From an uncultured Psychroserpens sp. (GTDB taxonomy: Bacteria; Bacteroidota; Bacteroidia; Flavobacteriales; Flavobacteriaceae), in the NCBI GenBank assembly GCA_947489585.1, contig CANLEE010000011.1, positions 1-64,000 on the forward strand: a stretch of 64,000 nt of DNA, written 5' to 3'. Below the pieces are notes generated by a model. It was not told the origin of the DNA. It ran no database searches and saw nothing but the letters and a program-made list of their open reading frames with translations. Positions 9,892 to 19,787 of this stretch are shown here, piece after piece (the stretch's first letter is position 1; every line of letters starts with the position of its first letter). The position numbers and the translations under genes are program-made.

Positions 9892-10938
9892 TTACTTCTT
9901 AAGTGGAGTAATCTTACGTTCTGGACCAGAAAGCAAAGATGCAATGACTTTCGTTGATGGAAATTGCTCCAAGATAATTTTAAGAAATACAGTAATAGGA
10001 ATCGCCATAATTAGTCCTGGAATTCCCCAAATAAACCCCCAAAGCATTAACATTATAAGTACTGTAATTACATTTATAGAAAATGATTTTCCCATAAAAA
10101 TAGGCTCTAAAATTGCACCAAATAACACTTGAACACCAGTAATTGATATGATAAAAAAGAATAGTGTGCTTGTTGGATCCAATTCTACAAAAGCGAAAAT
10201 AGATAATAAAATCACTGAAATGAATGAACCTACCATTTGTACAAAGTTGATTAAAAATGCAAACAATCCCCAAAAAATTGGAAAACTCACATCAAAAAAC
10301 ACACAAGCTAAGCCAGTAAATACCCCTGTTAGTAAACTCACTAAAAACTTAACCTTGATAAAGGTGATTAAGTCCTTCTCTATTTTCATAAAGGCTTTGA
10401 TTGATGTATGCTTTCGTTTTAAAATGGTATTGTTTAGTACCTTATGCATATTGATGGATTCAGATAACCAAAGAATTGTAAAAAAGGTAATCATTAAGAT
10501 ATTCGTCAAAAACTTCCTTACAAAATCAAAGGTTGAACCAATAGTTTCTTTCTGAAAGAATTGTGACAAAAAGTTACCATCAGGATTGTATTCCATTCCA
10601 ACTTTATCCTGCATATACAGCATTAAATCATTTATCTTCACTTCAGCTTTACCAAAAAAACCGGTATCGTTTGATAGAATTTGCTTGCTTGAAAGTTGCA
10701 CTAATTCAATACCAATTATAACACCTATAACAATTAAAGCAATGACTATAATGATACTTATTAATCTTGGCACATTACGTCTACTCAACCAACGCATTAA
10801 TGGTAGAAACAATAAAGCGATAAACATTGAAGATATCAATGGAATGAATATAAACGATAAAATCTTTAGCAAATAAAATACTAACGGCACTACAATAAAT
10901 AGTAGTAGGATATTAGTAGTACGTCTTTGTTCTAGCAT
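9892..10938 (-). CDS. AI-2E family transporter (PerM-like)
   Basis: Inner-membrane protein of about 348 residues with the layout of the AI-2 exporter superfamily: two or three N-terminal membrane segments, a soluble middle region, and a C-terminal block of five or so helices. Conserved stretches include WGLFAFLINFVQMVGSFISV and LWGFIWGIPGLIMAIP. Members move small molecules or ions; the substrate here is unknown. I chose the ATG at 10938 (MLEQRRTTN). An in-frame ATG at 10965 would add only nine residues (MCLLLKSCL). Monocistronic by spacing. Confidence 0.85.
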   Translation of the reverse strand: MLEQRRTTNILLLFIVVPLVFYLLKILSFIFIPLISSMFIALLFLPLMRWLSRRNVPRLISIIIVIALIVIGVIIGIELVQLSSKQILSNDTGFFGKAEVKINDLMLYMQDKVGMEYNPDGNFLSQFFQKETIGSTFDFVRKFLTNILMITFFTILWLSESINMHKVLNNTILKRKHTSIKAFMKIEKDLITFIKVKFLVSLLTGVFTGLACVFFDVSFPIFWGLFAFLINFVQMVGSFISVILLSIFAFVELDPTSTLFFFIISITGVQVLFGAILEPIFMGKSFSINVITVLIMLMLWGFIWGIPGLIMAIPITVFLKIILEQFPSTKVIASLLSGPERKITPLKK

Positions 10939-11123
10939 GAGGCAACTTTTTAATAGCAAACACAAATTTAACGTAAAATGTTGTTATTCACTATCAATAA
11001 AATCATAATCTTTAGAAACATGATAACCAATAAACCCAATATGGAAAATTAAAAATAAAACTAAAAACACAGGGAATTTTCAAATAAAGAGGTGATTCGT
11101 CTAAATTTTAAAGTCTTTAAATC

Positions 11124-12659
11124 TTAAAAAGGCACATCATTATCATCTTCAGGGGTATCAAAGGCATCTGAAGGTGAAGGGAAGTTATCTGGTTTAAAGG
11201 TATCGTCATTAGCCGCTGCATTCATTTTAGAATGAAATTCTCCAAATGGCGTATCAAAATCATCTAAGTTATCGAACTTACCTAAATGCCCAATAAATTT
11301 CAATCTGATATTTTCTAAACCACCATTTCTATGCTTAGCAACAATAAACTCGCCTTGACCTTCAGTAGGTGAGCGTTCATCATCATCCCATTCGTCAATT
11401 TTATAGTATTCTGGTCTGTAGATAAAACTTACAATATCGGCATCTTGCTCAATCGCTCCAGATTCACGTAAATCGGATAATAATGGGCGCTTACTTCCAC
11501 CACGAGTTTCTACAGCACGCGATAATTGCGATAAAGCAATTACAGGAATAGCTAATTCTTTTGCCAGTGCTTTAAGGTTTCGAGAGATTGTAGATATTTC
11601 CTGTTCACGGTTACCTCCTTTTTGACTTCCACCTGCTGTCATTAACTGCAAATAATCAATCATAATCATTTTAATTCCGTATTGAGACGCTAAACGTCTT
11701 GCTTTTGCACGCAAATCAAAGATAGATAAGGATGGTGTATCATCAATAAATAAAGGGGCTTTCTCCAAAGTTTTCACCTTGACATTTAATTGTTCCCATT
11801 CGTGTTTTTCTAATTTCCCAGTTCTTAACTTTTCAGAAGACAAGTTAGTTTCCGAAGAAATCAAACGCGTTATTAATTGTACAGACGACATTTCTAAAGA
11901 GAAAAACGCTACCGGAATATTGCTATCAACTGCAATATTTCTGGCCATTGTTAAAGTTAAAGCTGTTTTACCCATACCTGGACGTGCTGCAATAATAATC
12001 AAATCACTAGGCTGCCATCCAGAGGTTAGTCGATCTAATTTAGTAAACCCAGTAGGAATACCACTCATTCCTTCTTTATTGGAAATCTCTTCAATTTTCT
12101 TTTTTGCCTGAATCACCAAACTTTGAGCTGTCTCGGTAGATTTCTTCACATTACCTTGGGTGACTTCATAAAGTTTTGCTTCAGCAGTATCTAATAAATC
12201 AAAAACATCTTTGGTTTCATCATAAGCTTCTTCAATAATTTCGTTTGAAATTTTAATTAAACTTCGCTGAATATATTTTTGAAGAATAATTCGTGCATGA
12301 AATTCAATATGCGCCGAAGATGACACACGTTGGGTTAAAGAAATAAGGTAAAAATCACCACCAACCAAATCTAATTTAGCGTCTTTTTTAAGCTGACTAG
12401 AAACGGTTAATAAATCAATAGGCTCACTGTTTTCAAATAATTTGAAAATTGCTTCAAAGATGTGTTTATGTGTATCCTTATAAAAAGCCTCAGCACTTAA
12501 GATATCGATAACCTCATCGACACCTTTCTTGTCAATCATCATCGCCCCAAGCACAACCTCCTCTAAATCAATAGCTTGAGGTGGTATTTTTCCTTTTTCT
12601 AAATTGATTATAGTACTTTTATCGACTTGATAGCCTTTTATTTGGTTGGGTTGCTTCAT
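11124..12659 (-). CDS. dnaB: Replicative DNA helicase
   Basis: 511-residue hexameric helicase that unwinds DNA ahead of the replication fork. The N-terminal domain (about 25-130) is followed by a RecA-like motor. The motor has Walker A ARPGMGKT at residues 225-232, Walker B in IKMIMIDYLQLM, and the DnaB motif LSDLRESGAIEQDAD. No intein interrupts it. The C-terminal tail is acidic (DTPEDDNDVPF). It is separated from accA by a terminator and about 165 nt, so it likely has its own promoter. Confidence 0.97.
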   Translation of the reverse strand: MKQPNQIKGYQVDKSTIINLEKGKIPPQAIDLEEVVLGAMMIDKKGVDEVIDILSAEAFYKDTHKHIFEAIFKLFENSEPIDLLTVSSQLKKDAKLDLVGGDFYLISLTQRVSSSAHIEFHARIILQKYIQRSLIKISNEIIEEAYDETKDVFDLLDTAEAKLYEVTQGNVKKSTETAQSLVIQAKKKIEEISNKEGMSGIPTGFTKLDRLTSGWQPSDLIIIAARPGMGKTALTLTMARNIAVDSNIPVAFFSLEMSSVQLITRLISSETNLSSEKLRTGKLEKHEWEQLNVKVKTLEKAPLFIDDTPSLSIFDLRAKARRLASQYGIKMIMIDYLQLMTAGGSQKGGNREQEISTISRNLKALAKELAIPVIALSQLSRAVETRGGSKRPLLSDLRESGAIEQDADIVSFIYRPEYYKIDEWDDDERSPTEGQGEFIVAKHRNGGLENIRLKFIGHLGKFDNLDDFDTPFGEFHSKMNAAANDDTFKPDNFPSPSDAFDTPEDDNDVPF

Positions 12660-12771
12660 AACTGCGAATGTAAATAAATTGTAAACTAAAATTGAGTTTT
12701 AGAAATTTTCAATCTTAACAGGTCATCAACAATTTAACTGTTAATAACTTGATTATATTGTTAATAGTGAC

Positions 12772-12800
12772 AAAAAAAACCGAAACGAATGGTTTCAGTT
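12772..12800 (-). terminator. Terminator after accA
   Basis: On the minus strand CTGAAAC pairs with GTTTCGG (one G-U pair) around a CATTC loop, followed by eight T residues (complement at 12772-12779). It lies just downstream of the accA stop codon. Confidence 0.7.
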
Positions 12801-12825
12801 TTTTTAATCCGTTATTCTATAAGGA

Positions 12826-13779
12826 TTAGCTTTTAAAAACTCCCATTGCTAAGTATTTATCCATACGTTGGTTTACCAAATCTTTTGGTGATAAGTTTTT
12901 AAGTTCCTCATAATTTGCCTCGATAGCAGTTTTCACAGCCAAAAATGTAGCTGCCCTATCTGTATGTGCTCCACCTAATGGTTCTTTGATAATTGCATCA
13001 ACTAATTTAAGTTTTTTCATATCTGGAGCTGTTAATTTCAAAGCTTCCGCGGCAACTTCTTTATATTCCCAACTTCTCCATAATATTGACGAACACGACT
13101 CTGGTGAAATTACAGAATACCATGTATTTTCTAACATAAGTACTTTATCACCTACACCAATACCTAAGGCTCCACCTGAAGCACCTTCACCAATAATTAC
13201 TGTAATGATTGGCACTTTAAGGCGCGTCATCTCTAAAATATTTCTAGCGATAGCTTCACCCTGTCCACGTTCTTCGGCTTCTAAACCAGGATAAGCTCCT
13301 GGAGTATCAATTAAAGTTACTACTGGGATTCCAAATTTTTCAGCAGATTTCATTAAGCGTAATGCTTTACGATAGCCTTCAGGATTGGACATTCCAAAGT
13401 TTCTATATTGACGTGTTTTAGTATTAAATCCTTTTTGTTGACCAATAAACATATAAGTTTGGTCTCCAATTTTACCAAGACCACCAATCATAGCTTTGTC
13501 ATCCTTAACGTTACGATCACCATGCAATTCTAAAAACGAATCACCACATAAGGCTTGGATATGATCTAAAGTATAAGGTCTACTAGGATGCCTTGATAGT
13601 TGCACACGTTGCCATGCTGTCAAATTCTTATAAATCTCCTTTTTAGTTTCGAGCAACTTCTTTTCAATTTTTTTACAAGTTTGAGTGACATCAACATCAC
13701 TCTCCTCTCCTATTAATTGACATTTTTCAAGTTGATCTTGGAGTTCTTTTATTGGTAATTCAAAATCTAAATATTCCAT
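12826..13779 (-). CDS. accA: Acetyl-CoA carboxylase carboxyltransferase subunit alpha
   Basis: 317 residues, the usual length. With AccD it transfers the carboxyl group from biotin to acetyl-CoA to make malonyl-CoA, the first step of fatty acid synthesis. Family landmarks are [34 protein letters not shown] and the oxyanion-hole region [13 protein letters not shown]. It lies 60 nt after the EamA transporter gene in the same direction, so it may be the last gene of a tgt-permease-EamA-accA run. Confidence 0.97.
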   Translation of the reverse strand: MEYLDFELPIKELQDQLEKCQLIGEESDVDVTQTCKKIEKKLLETKKEIYKNLTAWQRVQLSRHPSRPYTLDHIQALCGDSFLELHGDRNVKDDKAMIGGLGKIGDQTYMFIGQQKGFNTKTRQYRNFGMSNPEGYRKALRLMKSAEKFGIPVVTLIDTPGAYPGLEAEERGQGEAIARNILEMTRLKVPIITVIIGEGASGGALGIGVGDKVLMLENTWYSVISPESCSSILWRSWEYKEVAAEALKLTAPDMKKLKLVDAIIKEPLGGAHTDRAATFLAVKTAIEANYEELKNLSPKDLVNQRMDKYLAMGVFKS

Positions 13780-13839
13780 TGAAATTTTGATTTAGTTTTT
13801 TAGTTAGATAATGCAAATATAGAAACTTTATATCAGTTA

Positions 13840-14754
13840 TTAATTGGGTTTATTAGTTAAGGTGTTTCTTTTTTTATAACTCTTATAATTTTTAAGGATA
13901 CCATTGGCTAAAACTGTGGCTAATACTAGAAAAGCACCATAATAAAACTGCGTACTCATGATTTCGGTTTCAGGATAACAAAGCAATGCTATGGCAATAC
14001 CATACAGTGGTTCTAAGTTATAGGTCAATACTACTGTGTAAGGGCTTACATGACGCATAACATTTACAGCTCCAATAAATGCATAAGCCGTACATATAGA
14101 AGCGAGAATAAAAATATAAATCCAATCTTCCGAAGATAAAATGAAAAACTCTGAAGAAAATCCACCGCGAAATACAAGTACGAATAAAGACAAAAACACA
14201 ACACCACTAATAAACTCATAATATGAAATTACTGTGGCACGATGTGTTTCTATAAATTTTCCGTTAATGACGGCAAATAATGTTGAGAACAATGCTGAAG
14301 ATATGCCTAGTAATATCCCATTAAGGTATTTTATTTCACTTTGGGTAATCAAGAATACACCTAGTATAACAACAACACCAAAGAGGATCTCGTACCATAT
14401 AATCTTGCGTTTATAAATTAAAGGTTCTACAAATGAGGCAAAAAATGCGCCAGTAGAAAACATAGCTAAAGCAATAGACACATTAGACTGGTTAATCGAT
14501 TCAAAAAAAGTGATCCAATGCAGAGCGATAATGATTCCTGCTCCAAAAAATTTTAGTTTTGTTTTAGTATCTACTTCAATCTTGAGTTTGATAATTCTGA
14601 TATACAAGAACATTAAAATGCCAGCTATTAACATTCGGTACCAGACTAAGTCAACAGATCCAATAGTAATTTCCTTTCCTAAAATAGCCGTAAACCCAGC
14701 TATAAAAACCAAAAAATGTAAATGAAGGTAATTTTTAACTTTAGCGTTTAGCAT
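13840..14754 (-). CDS. EamA/DMT family transporter
   Basis: 304-residue inner-membrane protein with about ten hydrophobic segments arranged as two EamA repeats, the drug/metabolite transporter pattern. Conserved features include WYRMLIAGILMF and the second-repeat segment YTVVLTYNLEPLYGIAIALL. The substrate is not predictable. Its start overlaps the end of the upstream permease gene by 14 nt, indicating translational coupling. Confidence 0.88.
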   Translation of the reverse strand: MLNAKVKNYLHLHFLVFIAGFTAILGKEITIGSVDLVWYRMLIAGILMFLYIRIIKLKIEVDTKTKLKFFGAGIIIALHWITFFESINQSNVSIALAMFSTGAFFASFVEPLIYKRKIIWYEILFGVVVILGVFLITQSEIKYLNGILLGISSALFSTLFAVINGKFIETHRATVISYYEFISGVVFLSLFVLVFRGGFSSEFFILSSEDWIYIFILASICTAYAFIGAVNVMRHVSPYTVVLTYNLEPLYGIAIALLCYPETEIMSTQFYYGAFLVLATVLANGILKNYKSYKKRNTLTNKPN

Positions 14755-15811
14755 TGTACAACAGATAAGCCGCTAAGATACCAAAAACGATATTTGGAAA
14801 CCATACTGCAAATAAAGGATTGAAGCTTGATTGTTCAGCCATAACTCCAAATACTTTATCAAAAAACACATAAATCATAGCAATAGTAATCCCAAAAGCA
14901 AGGTTAACGCCCATACCGCCTCTACGTTTAATTGAAGATACTGCTACCGCAATTATGGTTAAAATGAAAACAGAAACAGGCAAGCTCCATTTTTTATATT
15001 TCACAACTTGATAACGACCAATATTAGAGGAACCTCTTCGCTTTTCCTTATCAATAAATTTTATTAAATCACCATACTGTAGGGTTTCGGCTATGTATTC
15101 TTCTGGTGTTAAATCTTCAGCTTCAAAAGGTAATATTGTGTCTTTTCTTCTATACGTTTCAATGATATCTTCTTGGGCGCCAAAGGTTCTTTTTGTATAC
15201 GTCATTAGTCTATAAGACGTATCATTATCTTTTATACTATTAGCGGTAATCTTATATTTTAATGTGTTGCCCTCAAAATGTTCAAGGCTAAAATTTCGAC
15301 CTGTTTTAGTACTAGGTGTAAAATCACTTACATAGATATAGTCATTATCATTTATTTGCCTATAGATATTTTTCGTTTGAATAATTTTAGAGCTATTTTT
15401 TAAGTATTTATACTTAAATTCATTAAACCCTTTACTTGCTTGTGGAGCAAGAAATAATCCCATTATTAAAGCAAAAGCAGCAATAAGCACTGCACCTATC
15501 ATGTAAGGCCTTAAAAATCTCCAAAAGGAAACACCAGAACTTAAAAAAGCAACAATCTCTGTATTATTAGCTAGCTTAGAAGTGAACCAAATCACTGATA
15601 AGAATAAAAATATTGGAAATAATAAATGTGCAAAATATATAGTGAAGTCTAAATAATATTTAGCCACAGCTCCAAAAGGCACTTCTTTTTCTAAAATTTT
15701 ACCAATTTTTTCAGCAAGGTTTACCGTTATTCCAATAGGAATAAATAGCAGCAACATCATTAAAAATGTAAACAGATATCGTTTTAATATGTACCAATCA
15801 AGTATTTTCAA
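14741..15811 (-). CDS. LptF/LptG (YjgP/YjgQ) family permease
   Basis: 356 residues. LptF and LptG form the membrane part of the ABC transporter that extracts lipopolysaccharide from the inner membrane. The start LDWYILKRYLFTFLMMLLLF is typical. Three N-terminal helices, a periplasmic beta-rich domain (about 125-265) and three C-terminal helices are all visible. The sequence alone does not decide between LptF and LptG. It follows tgt with one base between the two reading frames and overlaps the EamA gene. Confidence 0.9.
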   Translation of the reverse strand: MKILDWYILKRYLFTFLMMLLLFIPIGITVNLAEKIGKILEKEVPFGAVAKYYLDFTIYFAHLLFPIFLFLSVIWFTSKLANNTEIVAFLSSGVSFWRFLRPYMIGAVLIAAFALIMGLFLAPQASKGFNEFKYKYLKNSSKIIQTKNIYRQINDNDYIYVSDFTPSTKTGRNFSLEHFEGNTLKYKITANSIKDNDTSYRLMTYTKRTFGAQEDIIETYRRKDTILPFEAEDLTPEEYIAETLQYGDLIKFIDKEKRRGSSNIGRYQVVKYKKWSLPVSVFILTIIAVAVSSIKRRGGMGVNLAFGITIAMIYVFFDKVFGVMAEQSSFNPLFAVWFPNIVFGILAAYLLYNAKR

Positions 15812-15812
15812 A

Positions 15813-16943
15813 CTATAAGCGCTTATCCATTTGTTTTACCATTTTATCTTTCCAAGTTCTAAAATCTCCAGCTAAGATATGCTTTCTAGCCTCTCTTACC
15901 AACCACATATAAAATCCGAGATTATGAATGGTCGCTATTTGTTTTCCAAGAAGCTCGTTTACTGTAAATAAATGCCTTAAATAGGCTTTTGAATATTCGG
16001 TATCTACAAAAGTAATCCCCATCTCATCAACAGGAGAGAAATCATCTGCCCATTTTAAGTTTTTAATGTTTATGCTTCCATGTGCTGTGAATAACATGCC
16101 ATTTCTAGCATTACGGGTAGGCATTACACAATCAAACATATCAACCCCTAGTGCAATATTCTCTAAAATGTTTATAGGTGTACCTACACCCATTAAATAA
16201 CGTGGTTTTTCCCAAGGAAGAATCTCGCAAACCACATCAGTCATGGCATACATTTCTTCTGCTGGTTCTCCAACAGACAAACCACCGATGGCATTTCCTT
16301 GAGCTCCAGCATTTGCAATATACTCGGCAGATTGCTGACGTAAATCTTTATATGTACTCCCTTGAACAATAGGAAAAAATGTTTGCTCATAGTCATACAT
16401 AAAAGGCGTTTTATCTAAATGTGTTAAGCAACGTTCTAACCAACGATGTGTCATATGCATAGATCGCTTTGCATAATTATAATCACATGGATATGGTGTA
16501 CATTCATCAAAAGCCATAATAATATCTGCGCCAATACTACGTTGAACTTCCATCACATTTTCAGGAGTAAATACATGATAACTTCCATCAATATGAGATT
16601 TAAACTTTACGCCTTCTTCTTTTATTTTTCTATTAGCAGATAACGAATACACTTGATATCCTCCAGAATCTGTCAAGATATTTCTATCCCAATTCATGAA
16701 TTTATGCAAACCGCCAGCTTTCTCTAAAATTGGTGTTTGTGGTCTTAAATACAAATGGTAAGTGTTTCCTAGTATAATATCTGGGTTGATATCATTTTTA
16801 AGTTCACGTTGATGTACCCCTTTTACAGAGGCAACAGTGCCAACAGGCATAAATATAGGGGTCTCAATTTGGCCGTGGTCTGTAGTCATAACTCCAGCTC
16901 TAGCTTTACTTTGAGGATCACTAGCTTTTAATTCAAATTTCAT
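15813..16943 (-). CDS. tgt: Queuine/preQ1 tRNA-guanine transglycosylase
   Basis: 376 residues. It exchanges guanine 34 for preQ1 in tRNAs with GUN anticodons, a step to queuosine. Motifs: the nucleophile region MAFDECTPYP, ILTDSGGYQVYSL, and FDCVMPTRNARNGMLFT. The usual C-terminal zinc site CxCxxC-x-H is not obvious: the corresponding segment (SKAYLRHLFTVNELLG) lacks the Cys set at its front, a variation worth noting. First gene of a tightly packed minus-strand operon, divergent from transketolase. Confidence 0.95.
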   Translation of the reverse strand: MKFELKASDPQSKARAGVMTTDHGQIETPIFMPVGTVASVKGVHQRELKNDINPDIILGNTYHLYLRPQTPILEKAGGLHKFMNWDRNILTDSGGYQVYSLSANRKIKEEGVKFKSHIDGSYHVFTPENVMEVQRSIGADIIMAFDECTPYPCDYNYAKRSMHMTHRWLERCLTHLDKTPFMYDYEQTFFPIVQGSTYKDLRQQSAEYIANAGAQGNAIGGLSVGEPAEEMYAMTDVVCEILPWEKPRYLMGVGTPINILENIALGVDMFDCVMPTRNARNGMLFTAHGSINIKNLKWADDFSPVDEMGITFVDTEYSKAYLRHLFTVNELLGKQIATIHNLGFYMWLVREARKHILAGDFRTWKDKMVKQMDKRL

Positions 16944-17109
16944 AAAAAAAGGTCATCAGTGGGCAAAGATAATTATATAGACGTATTATGCTCTTAAACA
17001 TTTAATAAAATTATATAACAGAAAACTTAAAATACAAGCTCAATATTTTTATTAGCATTAAATTGTTAGCAACTGACCAAAATCGTTAATAAGTGACTCG
17101 ATTCTATTT

Positions 17110-17139
17110 TTGATTAGCCTTATGAAAACTTTATTTTTG
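17110..17139 (+). promoter_or_regulatory. Transketolase promoter
   Basis: TTG at 17110-17112 and TATTTTTG at 17132-17139, spaced 19 nt, match the Bacteroidota promoter pattern. The ATG of the transketolase N-terminal subunit follows at 17166. Confidence 0.6.
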
Positions 17140-17165
17140 GTGCTGAAATTATTCAGACTTATTTT

Positions 17166-18011
17166 ATGCCAAATACACAACAATTACAAGACTTAACAAC
17201 TCAAGTTCGTAGAGATATATTACGAATGGTGCACAAAGTGAACTCAGGTCATCCTGGTGGATCCTTAGGTTGTGCAGAATTTTTTGTAACACTCTACCAA
17301 GAAATCATGGACAGAAAAGACACCTTTGATATGGACGGCATTGGTGAAGACCTTTTCTTCTTATCAAACGGTCATATTTCTCCAGTATTCTATAGCGTTC
17401 TTGCAAGATCAGGTTATTTCCCTGTAGATGAATTAAATACATTTAGATTGATTAATTCAAGACTTCAAGGACACCCAACTACACATGAAGGCTTACCTGG
17501 AGTACGCGTTGCATCTGGATCGCTAGGCCAAGGATTTAGTGTTGCACTAGGAGCTGCTGAAGCGAAAAAACTAAACAATGATACGCACTTAGTTTATAGT
17601 TTGCATGGCGATGGAGAATTGCAAGAAGGGCAAAACTGGGAAGGCATTATGTATGCCGCTGCAAATAATGTGGATAATATCATTTCTACTATAGATTTAA
17701 ACGGGCAACAAATTGATGGTTCAACAGACGACGTATTACCAATGGGAAGCGTGAGAGCAAAATTTGAAGCCTTTGGTTGGATTGTTGTTGATATTGAAAA
17801 CGGAAATGATATAGCTGCTATTTTAGAAGGAATGGCAAAAGCAAAATCTCTTTCAGGTAAAGGAAAACCTGTTTGTGTATTACTAAAGACAGTGATGGGT
17901 AATGGTGTTGATTTTATGATGCATACACATGCATGGCATGGTAAAGCACCAAACGATGAGCAATTAGCAATTGGTTTAGCGCAAAACACTGAGACTTTAG
18001 GAGACTACTAA
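17166..18011 (+). CDS. Transketolase, N-terminal (thiamine diphosphate-binding) subunit
   Basis: 281 residues covering the ThDP pyrophosphate-binding half of transketolase. It transfers two-carbon units in the non-oxidative pentose phosphate pathway. The motif GDGELQEGQNWEGIMYA is the GDG-N metal/ThDP signature, and HPGGSLGCAEF lies near the start. The enzyme is split into two genes here; the C-terminal half follows 21 nt downstream. Split transketolases are known in many bacteria, so this is not a broken gene. Confidence 0.94.
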   Translation: MPNTQQLQDLTTQVRRDILRMVHKVNSGHPGGSLGCAEFFVTLYQEIMDRKDTFDMDGIGEDLFFLSNGHISPVFYSVLARSGYFPVDELNTFRLINSRLQGHPTTHEGLPGVRVASGSLGQGFSVALGAAEAKKLNNDTHLVYSLHGDGELQEGQNWEGIMYAAANNVDNIISTIDLNGQQIDGSTDDVLPMGSVRAKFEAFGWIVVDIENGNDIAAILEGMAKAKSLSGKGKPVCVLLKTVMGNGVDFMMHTHAWHGKAPNDEQLAIGLAQNTETLGDY

Positions 18012-18032
18012 CTATCAATCTAGAAAACAAAA

Positions 18033-18989
18033 ATGAAAACATACACTAACACAGGAAATAAAGATACACGCTCTGGTTTTGGAGCTGGATTAACCGAATT
18101 AGGAAAAACCAATGAAAATGTTGTTGCGCTTTGTGCCGATTTAATAGGTTCGTTAAAAATGGATGAGTTTAAAGCGAATCATCCTGAACGTTTTTTTCAA
18201 GTTGGAATTGCTGAAGCTAATATGATTGGTTTGGCTGCAGGAATGACTATTGGTGGTAAAATTCCATTTACTGGAACTTTTGCTAACTTCTCTACAGGCC
18301 GTGTATATGACCAGATTAGGCAAAGTGTCGCTTATTCTGACAAGAATGTAAAAATTTGCGCATCACATGCTGGTTTAACTTTAGGTGAAGATGGTGCTAC
18401 TCACCAAATTTTAGAGGATATTGGTTTGATGAAAATGTTACCAGGAATGACTGTAATCAACACTTGTGATTTCAATCAAACTAAAGCTGCAACGATTGCT
18501 ATAGCTGACCATCACGGTCCTGTTTATCTTCGTTTCGGACGACCAAAAGTTGCAAACTTCACTCCAGAAAACCAAACATTTGAAATTGGTAAAGCTGTTC
18601 TATTAACTGAAGGTAATGATGTTACTATTGTAGCTACTGGACATTTGGTTTGGGAGGCTCTAGAAGCTGCTAAAACACTTCATGACAAAGGCATTTCTGC
18701 AGAAGTCATAAATATCCATACCATCAAACCTCTTGATGATAAAGCGATTATCGATTCCGTTTCAAAAACAGGTTGTATTATTACTGCTGAAGAGCATAAC
18801 CATTTAGGTGGCTTAGGAGAAAGTGTTGCTCGAGTACTCGCTAAACATCATCCAACACCCCAAGAATTTGTCGCTACTAATGATACATTTGGAGAATCTG
18901 GAACGCCAGCTCAGCTCATGGAAAAATACGGTTTGAATGCCAATGCCATTATCAAAGCTGCTGAAACAGTCCTGAAAAGAAAAAATTAA
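18033..18989 (+). CDS. Transketolase, C-terminal (pyrimidine-binding) subunit
   Basis: 318 residues, the partner of the gene just upstream. It contains the pyrimidine-binding domain with FFQVGIAEANMIGLAAGM, whose Glu activates ThDP, followed by the C-terminal transketolase domain (TAEEHNHLGGLGESV). Together the two genes give a full heteromeric enzyme. The pair ends at a strong hairpin terminator. Confidence 0.94.
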   Translation: MKTYTNTGNKDTRSGFGAGLTELGKTNENVVALCADLIGSLKMDEFKANHPERFFQVGIAEANMIGLAAGMTIGGKIPFTGTFANFSTGRVYDQIRQSVAYSDKNVKICASHAGLTLGEDGATHQILEDIGLMKMLPGMTVINTCDFNQTKAATIAIADHHGPVYLRFGRPKVANFTPENQTFEIGKAVLLTEGNDVTIVATGHLVWEALEAAKTLHDKGISAEVINIHTIKPLDDKAIIDSVSKTGCIITAEEHNHLGGLGESVARVLAKHHPTPQEFVATNDTFGESGTPAQLMEKYGLNANAIIKAAETVLKRKN

Positions 18990-18993
18990 AACT

Positions 18994-19025
18994 AAAATCT
19001 AGCATTAAAATGCTAGATTTTTTTT
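18994..19025 (+). terminator. Terminator after the transketolase genes
   Basis: AAATCTAGCATT pairs with AATGCTAGATTT around a short AA loop, followed directly by a T run. Confidence 0.85.
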
Positions 19026-19131
19026 GTTCATTTTGTTTCTAACCACCAAAAATTAGAACGCTCAAAAAGAAATAATTTTCGTTTGGCAACGTTTTTGATA
19101 TTATACATCAAAATCACAAAAAACGAATATT

Positions 19132-19722
19132 ATGAAGAAATTGATTATTAGCGCGTTTTTATTAACGTTATTTTATTTTGCTGCTCAAGCACAAGAAGGA
19201 AGTTCATTCGGACTTAAAGGAGGTTTAAATTACAACGCAAATGGAGATTACTTTGAATCCATTGGTGACAATGCTCAAAATCCAGATCGTAACATAGGCT
19301 ATCATATTGGTGTCTTCGGAAAAATTGGTAATGATTTATATTTTAGACCAGAATTGATTTATACCAGTACTAAAAGTGATTATAATAGTGATGATTTTAA
19401 TATGAAAAAAATTGATGCGCCGCTTTTAGTTGGTATCAAAGTTCTTGGACCAGTTAGTGTTTTTGGAGGACCTTCATTTCAATACATTTTAGATACTGAA
19501 TTTGATGGTATCGATATTGACAATGTAAAAGATGATTTCTCCATTGGTTTAAATTTCGGTATTGGCTTAAATCTCAATAAGATTGGTGTTGATTTAAGAT
19601 ATGAAAGAGGCTTTAGTGATAATGAAGCTACTTTTATTGGAAATAATATTGGTGGAAGTGCCGTTAGTAGAATAGACACTAGGCCTGATCAATTGATTCT
19701 CAGTTTATCAATTGCATTATAA
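19132..19722 (+). CDS. PorT-like outer-membrane beta-barrel protein
   Basis: 196 residues with a signal peptide ending in QAQ and alternating beta-strand segments (FGLKGGLNYNANGD, YHIGVFGKIGNDLYFRPELIY, IGVDLRYERGFSD). The final strand ends in a hydrophobic residue (LILSLSIAL). This is the layout of the small 8-stranded outer-membrane beta-barrels widespread in Bacteroidota (OMP_b-brl/PorT). Ligand or function unknown. Monocistronic. Confidence 0.85.
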   Translation: MKKLIISAFLLTLFYFAAQAQEGSSFGLKGGLNYNANGDYFESIGDNAQNPDRNIGYHIGVFGKIGNDLYFRPELIYTSTKSDYNSDDFNMKKIDAPLLVGIKVLGPVSVFGGPSFQYILDTEFDGIDIDNVKDDFSIGLNFGIGLNLNKIGVDLRYERGFSDNEATFIGNNIGGSAVSRIDTRPDQLILSLSIAL

Positions 19723-19742
19723 ATCGATAATAATTAAAAACA

Positions 19743-19772
19743 AAAAAGACGCTTACTTAAGCGTCTTTTTTT
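19743..19772. terminator. Bidirectional terminator
   Basis: AAAAGACGCTTA pairs with TAAGCGTCTTTT around CT. It has A residues before and T residues after, so it serves both the plus-strand porin-like gene and the minus-strand FKBP-like gene. Confidence 0.85.
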
Positions 19773-19787
19773 ATGTATCTATAGTTG

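Noticed and set aside
17166..18989. Transketolase broken by a frameshift
   Set aside because: Both halves start and stop cleanly with a 21-nt gap. Split two-gene transketolases are normal in many bacteria.
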